Origin: Pseudomonas knackmussii B13
Lineage (GTDB): Bacteria; Pseudomonadota; Gammaproteobacteria; Pseudomonadales; Pseudomonadaceae
DNA: 64,000 nucleotides
Assembly (NCBI RefSeq): GCF_000689415.1
Contig: NZ_HG322950.1
Coordinates: 744,001-808,000 of the forward strand
Direction of reading: 5' to 3'
The translations under genes and the position numbers were made by a program. Positions within the stretch are counted from its first letter, which is position 1. The number at the start of each line of letters is the position of its first letter. Positions 50,358 through 56,892 of this stretch are shown here, in pieces. The notes below the pieces were generated by a model. The model did no database searches. It was not told where the DNA came from and saw only the letters and a list, made by a program, of their open reading frames with translations.

Positions 50358-50572
50358 CGATTTTCGCCCCGTAGTGCGTCGAAGAGGCCCTCGGGGCTAC
50401 CCTTGCCCGTCCTCGATACCGTTCGGGGCACTTTGGGCGTTTATAAATCGTCCGGGCGGGGTTGCCAGCATCGGCCCGAGCGTGGTTTCGTAGAAAAGCC
50501 TCTCGCACCACCCATCTGCAATTGTTGGGAAGTCAAAAAGCTTCCCTGTCCTGGCCGCCTCACTCTGGCGGC
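50358..50572 (+). promoter_or_regulatory. Intergenic region before the protease gene
   Basis: Contains GCCCCG...CGGGGC (50373-50398), a TATAAAT at 50443-50449 that could be a -10 element, and GCCGCC-N7-GGCGGC just before the ATG at 50573. It is possibly a terminator for the preceding cluster and a new promoter for the head genes. Confidence 0.45.
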
Positions 50573-51808
50573 ATGAACAAGCCAACCGCCACTCTCCCGA
50601 TTCTCCCTGCCGGCAGTCACGTCGCTCTCGACGGTCGTCCGGTGGAATTCACCGAGGCCGCTCTGCGCGAAATCGCCGAGACCTACAATCCGGCGTTGCA
50701 TGAGGCCCCGCTCGTCATTGGCCACCCGAAGCTCAATGCACCGGCCTACGGTTGGGCCAAGAGCCTCGAAGTGCGAGACGGCATGCTCTATGCCGAACCG
50801 CACCAGGTGGTCCCGGAGTTCGCCGAGGCGGCGAACCGGAAGATGTACAAGAAGCGCAGCGCATCGGTGTACCTGCCGACCACGCCCGGCAACCCTGTTC
50901 CCGGAAAGCACTACCTGCGCCATATCGGCTTCCTCGGTGCCGTCCCGCCGGCGATCAAAGGAATCCCCGACGTCGCACTCGACTTCGCCGAGGACGATGG
51001 CGCGCTGGCTGTCGAGTTCAGCGAGTCATACGCATGGTCATCGGTGGTCGACGTGCTGCGCCGGATGCGCGACTGGTTCGTCGAGCGCGAGGGCGCCGAC
51101 AAGGCCGATCAGCTGATCCCGCAATGGCAGCTCTCCTCTATAGAGGAAGACCTGCGCCGCGCTCCTTCCGACCAACCCCTTGCTTCCTTCTCCGAACACT
51201 CATCCGAGAGAGGCGATGAATCCGCAGCGGCATCTGCCGCCGCTGCGGCTGAGCCTGCTGGTGCCGTCACCGATGTGGACGGCACGGCCTCGCCGGCGGC
51301 AGATGCCGAACGGGCCACCCATCAACCACAGCAGGACATGACCATGCCTGACGAAGCTGCGCTCCAGGAGCGCCAACGCCTGCTCGACGAGCGCGAGCAA
51401 CAGCTGGCCACCCGCGAGGCGGAAGTGGCTCAGCAGAAAGCCCAGGAGCACCGCACTGAGGTCACCGAGTTCGCCGAAGGCCTGGTCGCCGCCGGGAAGC
51501 TACTGCCGCGCCAGAAGGCGCCGGTGATCGAGCTGCTGGTTGCGCTGCCTGCCGATACCCCGCTGGAGTTCGCCGAAGGCGATGCTCAGGTCAGCAAGCC
51601 GGCTGGTGACGTGCTGCGCGAGTTGCTCACTGCGCTGCCCAAACAGGTCGACTTCTCCGAGAAGTCCGGTGGCGACGCCGGTCTCGGTTTCGCCGACGCC
51701 AGCTCCATCGCTGCGCGAGCACAGACCTACCAAGCCGAACAGCGCGCTGCTGGCAACCACATCAGCGCGACCGAGGCTGTCGGCCATATCACCAAGGGAG
51801 CCAAGTAG
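50573..51808 (+). CDS. Head maturation protease with C-terminal scaffold, Mu gpI-like
   Basis: 411 residues. The N-terminal 200 residues are the phage I-like protease (PLVIGHPKLNAPAYGWAKSL, LRHIGFLGAVPPAIKG). After an Ala/Ser/Asp-rich linker the C-terminal part is a coiled coil (QERQRLLDEREQQLATREAEVAQQ). A nested scaffold product is expected from 51344. Confidence 0.88.
   Translation: MNKPTATLPILPAGSHVALDGRPVEFTEAALREIAETYNPALHEAPLVIGHPKLNAPAYGWAKSLEVRDGMLYAEPHQVVPEFAEAANRKMYKKRSASVYLPTTPGNPVPGKHYLRHIGFLGAVPPAIKGIPDVALDFAEDDGALAVEFSESYAWSSVVDVLRRMRDWFVEREGADKADQLIPQWQLSSIEEDLRRAPSDQPLASFSEHSSERGDESAAASAAAAAEPAGAVTDVDGTASPAADAERATHQPQQDMTMPDEAALQERQRLLDEREQQLATREAEVAQQKAQEHRTEVTEFAEGLVAAGKLLPRQKAPVIELLVALPADTPLEFAEGDAQVSKPAGDVLRELLTALPKQVDFSEKSGGDAGLGFADASSIAARAQTYQAEQRAAGNHISATEAVGHITKGAK
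51344..51808 (+). CDS. Nested scaffold protein (gpZ-like), internal start in protease gene
   Basis: In-frame ATG at 51344 with AGGA seven bases upstream would give a 154-residue protein equal to the protease C-terminus, as in Mu gpI/gpZ. An ATG at 51338 is closer to the site. Inference from architecture and ribosome site. Confidence 0.55.
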   Translation: MPDEAALQERQRLLDEREQQLATREAEVAQQKAQEHRTEVTEFAEGLVAAGKLLPRQKAPVIELLVALPADTPLEFAEGDAQVSKPAGDVLRELLTALPKQVDFSEKSGGDAGLGFADASSIAARAQTYQAEQRAAGNHISATEAVGHITKGAK

Positions 51809-51811
51809 CCC

Positions 51812-52192
51812 ATGAACATCCCCGGTCTCACCACTGCCAAACGCGCCGTCGGCGCCGTCGCGCCTCGCCGCATCTGCGTCCACGGTGCTTCCGATGGCCT
51901 GGCTGCCCAGGCTGCCGACGGTACTGCGCTGCTGATCGGCATCAGCACCGATATCCCGGCCAACGACGGCCAGTCGTTCGATGTGTACCGCTCCGGCCTG
52001 GCGCCGGTTGAGTACGGCGGCAACGTCACTCGCGGTAACCCGCTCACGGCGGATTCGCTGGGGCGAGCGATCGCCGCGACCATCCCGCCCGCCGCCACCA
52101 CCTACATCATCGGCTTTGCCGAGGAGAGCGGTGTGCTCGGTGACATCGGTTCCGCACTCATCGCCCCGGCCGTGCTGCCGGTTAGCGCTTAA
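51812..52192 (+). CDS. Head decoration-like protein (DUF2190-like)
   Basis: 126-residue Gly/Ala-rich beta protein between protease and major capsid (VGAVAPRRICVHGASDG, GGNVTRGNPLTADSLGRAI). This composition and position fit capsid decoration proteins. Confidence 0.7.
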   Translation: MNIPGLTTAKRAVGAVAPRRICVHGASDGLAAQAADGTALLIGISTDIPANDGQSFDVYRSGLAPVEYGGNVTRGNPLTADSLGRAIAATIPPAATTYIIGFAEESGVLGDIGSALIAPAVLPVSA

Positions 52193-52203
52193 AGGAGTCC
52201 TTC

Positions 52204-53136
52204 ATGAGCAACGCACCGTTCCCCATTGATCCCGAGCTGACGGCGATCGCCATCGCCTATCGCAACGGCCGCATGATCGCCGACGACGTGCTGCCGCGCG
52301 TTCCTGTAGGCAAGCAGGAATTCAAGTACTGGAAGTACGACCTGGCCGATGGCTTCACCGTCCCGAACACCCTGGTGGGTCGTAAGTCCAAGCCCAACGA
52401 AGTGGAGTTCGATGCGACCGATGCGACCGCCAGTACCGAAGACCATGGTCTCGACTCGCCGGTCCCGCAGTCTGATATCGACAACGCCCCGGCCAACTAC
52501 AACCCCCTGGGCCGAGCAGCCGAGCAGGTAACCAACCTGATCGTCCTCGATCGCGAGGTGCGTACCTCCGCCCTGGTGTTCAACAACAGCAGCTATGCCG
52601 CCGGCAACAAGGTCACCTTGTCCGGCACCGATCAGTGGAGTGACGCCAGCAGCAGTCCGCTGCCGGTGATCACCGACGCTCTGGATAGCCTGGTCATGCG
52701 CCCGAACATCGGCGTGTTCGGCCGGCGCACCGCTACGTTCCTGCGTCGTCACCCGAAGATCGTGAAGGCCTACAACGGCACTCTCGGCGACGACGGCATG
52801 GTGCCGCTGGCATTCCTGCAGGACCTGCTGGAGCTGGAGCAGATCCTGGTCGGCGAGGCCCGTATCAATACCGCCAAGCCTGGTCAAAACCCGGTCCTGG
52901 CTCGTGCCTGGGGGCCGCACGCTTCCTTTATCTACCGCGATCGCCTGGCCGACTCCCGCAACGGCACCACCTTCGGCTTCACCGCTCAGTGGGGCGGCCG
53001 CATCTCCGGCTCGATCCCGGACCCGAACATCGGCATGCGTGGCGGCCAGCGCGTGCGCGTCGGCGAGTCGGTGAAGGAACTGATCAGCGCCGGTGACCTG
53101 GGTTACTTCTTCGAGAACGCGGTCGCTGCCAGCTGA
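52204..53136 (+). CDS. Major capsid protein
   Basis: 310 residues. Conserved parts are AIAYRNGRMIADDVLPRVPVGKQEFKYWKY, DREVRTSALVFN and NIGVFGRRTATFLRRHPKI. AAAGGAG lies eight bases before the ATG, a strong site for an abundant protein. A stable hairpin follows its stop. Confidence 0.9.
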   Translation: MSNAPFPIDPELTAIAIAYRNGRMIADDVLPRVPVGKQEFKYWKYDLADGFTVPNTLVGRKSKPNEVEFDATDATASTEDHGLDSPVPQSDIDNAPANYNPLGRAAEQVTNLIVLDREVRTSALVFNNSSYAAGNKVTLSGTDQWSDASSSPLPVITDALDSLVMRPNIGVFGRRTATFLRRHPKIVKAYNGTLGDDGMVPLAFLQDLLELEQILVGEARINTAKPGQNPVLARAWGPHASFIYRDRLADSRNGTTFGFTAQWGGRISGSIPDPNIGMRGGQRVRVGESVKELISAGDLGYFFENAVAAS

Positions 53137-53146
53137 CCCTGACCTG

Positions 53147-53165
53147 GGCGGCCCGCGTGGCCGCC
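53147..53165 (+). terminator. Hairpin after the capsid gene
   Basis: GGCGGCC (53147-53153), loop CGCGT, GGCCGCC (53159-53165), 11 bp after the stop and before the next start. It may attenuate or stabilise capsid mRNA; no U-run. Confidence 0.55.
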
Positions 53166-53180
53166 CTCGGAGTTTCTTTC

Positions 53181-53852
53181 ATGCCGAGAAAAACCAGCAC
53201 TACCAAGGCGGAAGGCCAGGCAGCTCCCGCAGCTTCGATCGAATCCAAGCTGCCGCCGGAACAGCAGCAGGCCACCGCGCTGCAATACATCGAGGGACGG
53301 CTCGCTGGCGTCCAACTTCACGACGGTACCGTCGTCCCCCTGGCGGAACTGCCGGAAGCGGATCTGCGCAAGATCGCTATGGACATGGAGATCGACGAAG
53401 CCAATACGCTGTCCCTCGAGCAACTGGTGGTCGCCATCCAGGCCGAGCCGGTCTTGGTCGACAAAGGCGACGATCTGAGCGGCGCTGGCGGTGACGTGCT
53501 TCCGCACATCGCCTGTGAGGATGGCCGCTACCAGGTACTGCTCACCGACGGCTCCCTGGCAAGCCTGGAGGAGCTTTCCACTGACGACCTGGTCGCTCTG
53601 GCCTGCGCGTGCCTGCGCCTGGCCCCCGTCGGCCTGGCCGGCGCGCAGATCATCGGTATGGATCTCGCTGGCAACGAGAGTGTCCAGGTCCTGCATGGCA
53701 GCGCCGGTGGGTCCGATCGCTATGTCGTCCGTCGTGAGCAGCTGAGCCATAACGGCTTGTCGTACACCCATGGCGACTCCATCCAGTTCGACGATGACGA
53801 GCACGCTCTTCAGCTGCTTGCTATCGGCGCTATTGCCCCTGAGGTGCTGTGA
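53181..53852 (+). CDS. Hypothetical structural-operon protein, 223 residues
   Basis: Acidic protein with repeated short beta-like segments (LHDGTVVPLAELPEADL, LTDGSLASLEELSTDDLVAL). The ATG at 53181 follows GGAG. It lies between capsid and acb2. No family recognised. It overlaps acb2 by one base. Confidence 0.65.
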   Translation: MPRKTSTTKAEGQAAPAASIESKLPPEQQQATALQYIEGRLAGVQLHDGTVVPLAELPEADLRKIAMDMEIDEANTLSLEQLVVAIQAEPVLVDKGDDLSGAGGDVLPHIACEDGRYQVLLTDGSLASLEELSTDDLVALACACLRLAPVGLAGAQIIGMDLAGNESVQVLHGSAGGSDRYVVRREQLSHNGLSYTHGDSIQFDDDEHALQLLAIGAIAPEVL

Positions 53853-54205
53853 TGGACAACCAGCACCGCAAGATCGCCGGCTACCGAGAGCTTTCGCCTG
53901 AAGAAGTCGACCTGATGAACCGCATCAAGGCGAAGGGTGCCGAGTTGCTTGCCCTGCAGGCGGAGCTGGCCGGAAGGTTGAGCACCGACCTGGAGACCAA
54001 GCGTTCCAATGCCATTCGCTCGGTCGCCGGTAAGGAGTTCAACGGCACGCCCTACAACGAGCACACCGGTGCAACCGATGAATGCATCGAGTTCCGGCGC
54101 TTCCAGGCCTCGGAGCCGCTGCGTTGGGCGGCGCTGGGCAAGACGGACATCCAGACCGGCGTCATGGCGCTGGTCCGTGCTGTCGCACAGCCAGGGGGCT
54201 GCTGA
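53852..54205 (+). CDS. acb2: Acb2-like cyclic-nucleotide sponge (anti-CBASS)
   Basis: 117-residue homologue of Acb2, which binds cyclic di- and trinucleotides and so blocks CBASS signalling. The family pattern is clear: KIAGYRELSPEEVDLMNRIK near the N-terminus and LRWAALGKTDIQTGVMALVRAVAQP at the C-terminus. Tyr11 and Lys26, which I recall as ligand contacts in the characterised PaMx33 protein, are in the same positions. A segment of about 25 residues (about 63-87) separates the two halves, making it longer than the 94-residue prototype. It lies in the structural operon, as in B3-like phages. Confidence 0.85.
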   Translation: MDNQHRKIAGYRELSPEEVDLMNRIKAKGAELLALQAELAGRLSTDLETKRSNAIRSVAGKEFNGTPYNEHTGATDECIEFRRFQASEPLRWAALGKTDIQTGVMALVRAVAQPGGC

Positions 54206-54215
54206 GGTGACGACG

Positions 54216-54722
54216 ATGTACATCACCTTGTCGGAGCTGGCCGATCGCCCGGGCCCCGAGGAGTTATCGCAAGCCGCAACGCCTCGGCGCTTCCGTGCGG
54301 TCGACGCCGATCTTCTCGACGCCTTGCTGCGGGGCAACCCGGTCAGCGACTGGACGTCGGAAGAGGTCGAGATCGGCACCCAGGCCCTGGACGTGATCGT
54401 CAGCGCGGTCAATGACGCCCAGGCCTACATCGACGGCTTCCTGCAGCAGCGTGGCTATCTGCCGCTGCAGCAACGCTACGGCATCGTCACCGGCTGGGCC
54501 AGGGCGATCGCCCGTTACCTGCTGCACAAGGATCGCCTGAGCGGCGAGCAGAATGATCCGATCGTCCGCGACTACCGCGATGCGGTGAAGTTTCTGCAGC
54601 TCACCGCCGACGGCAAATTCAGCCTCGGCCAGGACGATCCTGTGGCCACACCATCGAATGGTGCGCCGCAGGTTACAACCTCTGGCCGCACCTTCAGCCT
54701 CGACAGCCTGAAGGACTTCTGA
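54216..54722 (+). CDS. Mu gp36-like protein (DUF1320)
   Basis: 168 residues, head-tail connector type. Hallmarks are MYITLSELADRPG at the start, IVSAVNDAQAYIDGFLQQRGYLPL and IARYLLHKDR. ATG 54216 with GAGGTG upstream is chosen; GTG 54207 is possible. Confidence 0.87.
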   Translation: MYITLSELADRPGPEELSQAATPRRFRAVDADLLDALLRGNPVSDWTSEEVEIGTQALDVIVSAVNDAQAYIDGFLQQRGYLPLQQRYGIVTGWARAIARYLLHKDRLSGEQNDPIVRDYRDAVKFLQLTADGKFSLGQDDPVATPSNGAPQVTTSGRTFSLDSLKDF

Positions 54723-54723
54723 C

Positions 54724-55179
54724 ATGTCCAGCGCGCCGTTCGACCACAACCTGGTCATCGACAGACTGAAGGACCAGGTCCCGGAGCTGCAGGACGTCGG
54801 CGGTGCAGCCGACCTCGCTGCCGTCACCAAGATCCGCGACTTCAGGACGCCGAGCGCCTACGTGATCCTAGCCGTCGAGACTCCCATCCCGCGGCAGTCT
54901 GGTGCACCAGGTGCCGCCACTCGGCAGATGGTGCCGGTGAACTTCGGCGTGGTGGTTGCCGTGCGCAACTACCGCGACAACAAAGGCCAGGCCGCTGTGG
55001 ACGATCTCCGCTCGGTCCTTGGTCGGGTGCGTGACGCCCTCATCGGCTGGGTGCCGCCCGGGATCACTGGCGCCCGTGACTGCCAGCTGGTGCAGGGCAA
55101 GGTCATCGACTACGACACCGACACCCTCGTTTGGACCGACCTCTATCAGACGCAACACTCCATCGGGAGAGCCTCATGA
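54724..55179 (+). CDS. Mu gp37-like protein (DUF1834)
   Basis: 151 residues resembling tail terminator-type gp37 proteins: FGVVVAVRNYRDNKGQAAVDDLRSVLGRVRDALIGW. It overlaps the next gene by four bases (ATGA) and follows gp36 as in Mu-type phages. Confidence 0.8.
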   Translation: MSSAPFDHNLVIDRLKDQVPELQDVGGAADLAAVTKIRDFRTPSAYVILAVETPIPRQSGAPGAATRQMVPVNFGVVVAVRNYRDNKGQAAVDDLRSVLGRVRDALIGWVPPGITGARDCQLVQGKVIDYDTDTLVWTDLYQTQHSIGRAS

Positions 55180-55388
55180 CCACCCCCATCAAGAAATCCC
55201 AGGCCGCCCAGGCCGCCGATGAGCAGCAACTGGAGAAGGTGACGCTCATCGCTCCGCACAAACATGCTGGCGCGAAATACCAGGCAGGCGACGAGATCGA
55301 GGTCAACGCGATCGAGAAGTCGTTCCTGCTGCAGCACAAGAAGATCGCCGGCGCGAGCCAGGAAGCGGCCCCGGCCGCCAAGGAGTAA
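55176..55388 (+). CDS. Small Mu gp38-like protein
   Basis: 70 residues. The motif KVTLIAPHKHAGAKYQAGDEIEV followed by a short tail is common in small proteins before the tail tube gene. Function unknown. Confidence 0.65.
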   Translation: MTTPIKKSQAAQAADEQQLEKVTLIAPHKHAGAKYQAGDEIEVNAIEKSFLLQHKKIAGASQEAAPAAKE

Positions 55389-55391
55389 CCC

Positions 55392-56150
55392 ATGTCGAAG
55401 CTGTTTTCCTTCCAGGGCAAAGTCTTCGCCGGCGATCGTCTGGCGAACGGCACGCTCAGCCGCCCGGTGTGGGCAGGCAACGTACCGGCCATGAGCCTGA
55501 AGCTGTCCACCGACTCCACCAACAAGACCGAGTCCTTCTCCGGCAAGCGCCTGCAGTACGGTCGCCTGCAGAAAGGCACCACTGCGCAGCTGGACATCAC
55601 CTTCGATGAGTGGCTGCCGAAGAACATCGCACTGGCCATCTGGGCGACTCAGGTCACCCTGGCTGCCGATACTGTCACCGCCGAGTCGCTGGAGGCCGAC
55701 CTGGTGGCCGGCGACTACGTGAAGCTCGACGGCCAATTCATCTCCTCGCTGGTCCTGACCGACAGCGCCGGCACCCCGGCTACCCTGGTCGAAGGCACCA
55801 ACTACCGCACCGAGTCGGTCAATGCGGGGCTCATCGAGCTGCTCGATGTCACCAGCCTGACGCAGCCGTTCAAGGCCGCCTATGCCACCGAGGCCGCCGA
55901 TGCATACACGATGTTCACTGCGGCTCCGCCCGAGCGTTACATCCTCCTGGACGGCGTGAACACCGAGACCAACGAGTCGGTCATCGTCACGCTGTACCGC
56001 TGCAAGTTCGACCCGGTGAGTGACCTGGGCTTCATTAACGACGATTACGGCAACTTCCAGCTGTCCGGCAGCGTGCTGTATGACGAGCTGAACGCTGCCG
56101 ATGCCGAGCTGGGTGGGTTCGGTCGGATCGTTCAGAAGTCGGCGAGCTAA
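55392..56150 (+). CDS. Major tail tube protein
   Basis: 252 residues, siphovirus-type tail tube (LFSFQGKVFAGDR, SGKRLQYGRLQKGTTAQLDITFDEW, C-terminal FQLSGSVLYDE). Position between connector proteins and tail chaperones supports it. A central insertion (about 95-175) may form a surface domain. Confidence 0.8.
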   Translation: MSKLFSFQGKVFAGDRLANGTLSRPVWAGNVPAMSLKLSTDSTNKTESFSGKRLQYGRLQKGTTAQLDITFDEWLPKNIALAIWATQVTLAADTVTAESLEADLVAGDYVKLDGQFISSLVLTDSAGTPATLVEGTNYRTESVNAGLIELLDVTSLTQPFKAAYATEAADAYTMFTAAPPERYILLDGVNTETNESVIVTLYRCKFDPVSDLGFINDDYGNFQLSGSVLYDELNAADAELGGFGRIVQKSAS

Positions 56151-56152
56151 CC

Positions 56153-56665
56153 ATGGGCAGAAGGGTCAAAGCTCCCGTCAAGTCCGCGCCAGCCGATCAG
56201 GTTGGTGCGGACGATCTCCAGGTGCTCCATCCGGAGCGTTCGCTCTCGATCGCCGGCCGAGAGATCACCGTTCGCGAATATGGATTCGTCGAAGGCCTCG
56301 GCCTGCGGCCGCTGATCCAGCCCTTCCTCGACGATCTATACGCGCTGGTCAACGGTCGAAAGGGCCTGCCACCGCTCGAAGAGATTCTGGGCGTGTTGGG
56401 CAAACATTCCGACCTGGTAGCGCAACTGATGGCCATCGCGGCCGATGTCGACCCGGAATGGATTCATCAGTTGCCTTCGCAACAGGGGAACACCCTGTTG
56501 TACGCCTGGTGGACCGTAAACGGCCCTTTCTTTGTCGGGGCGGTGGTGGATCGGATCAGGGGCGAGCTGGCCGCGGAAGCGCAAAGAAAAGCGCTCGCTG
56601 GGCCGACGTCTACGCAGCCCTCATCGTCGGAGGGTATGGAACCGCAGCCGCCATCGGTCGAATGA
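56153..56665 (+). CDS. Tail assembly chaperone (G-type)
   Basis: 170 residues; the N-terminal half has LSIAGREITVREYGFVEGL typical of phage tail chaperones. A -1 frameshift near its 3' end would yield a longer G-T product using the frame that ends at 56805. It lies just before the tape measure gene, the expected place. Confidence 0.82.
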   Translation: MGRRVKAPVKSAPADQVGADDLQVLHPERSLSIAGREITVREYGFVEGLGLRPLIQPFLDDLYALVNGRKGLPPLEEILGVLGKHSDLVAQLMAIAADVDPEWIHQLPSQQGNTLLYAWWTVNGPFFVGAVVDRIRGELAAEAQRKALAGPTSTQPSSSEGMEPQPPSVE

Positions 56666-56805
56666 CCGAGCGGCAGATCCTGCTGCTGTACGAGGCGGAG
56701 CTTCGGCGCAGGCGGATAGAGAGGATGGAAAACCTCCTCGATGCCAATGCGGCCTTTGCCGGTGGAAAGACGGCGGAAAGCCAACTTAAACAGCTCCAGC
56801 GCTGA
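56590..56805 (+). CDS. Frameshift extension of the tail assembly chaperone (T-type)
   Basis: The -1 frame encodes SARWADVYAALIVGGYG ... RMTERQILLLYEAELRRRRIERMENLLDAN, a clear protein-like tail without its own ribosome site. Candidate slip points are A-AAA at 56587-56590 (best joins the two coding stretches) and C-CCT-TTC at 56524-56530. Confidence 0.65.
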   Translation, partial: SARWADVYAALIVGGYGTAAAIGRMTERQILLLYEAELRRRRIERMENLLDANAAFAGGKTAESQLKQLQR

Positions 56806-56823
56806 CGCCCTGGAGCTTTTTTT
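56792..56823 (+). terminator. Rho-independent terminator after the tail chaperones
   Basis: AGCTCCAG (56792-56799), ten-base loop, CTGGAGCT (56810-56817), then a run of T to 56823. The stop codon of the T frame lies in the loop. Transcription of the tape measure gene may therefore restart downstream. Confidence 0.85.
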
Positions 56824-56844
56824 CGTCCCCCAAAAAGAACGGTT

Positions 56845-56858
56845 CACGCGCGCGCGTG
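56845..56858. repeat. GC palindrome copy 2
   Basis: CACGCGCGCGCGTG between the terminator and the tape measure ATG, preceded by AAAAAGA as at 42.25 kb. Possible site for a phage activator. Confidence 0.7.
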
Positions 56859-56892
56859 ACCATGCGGCACATCCCTTCCGATGTGACACGAC

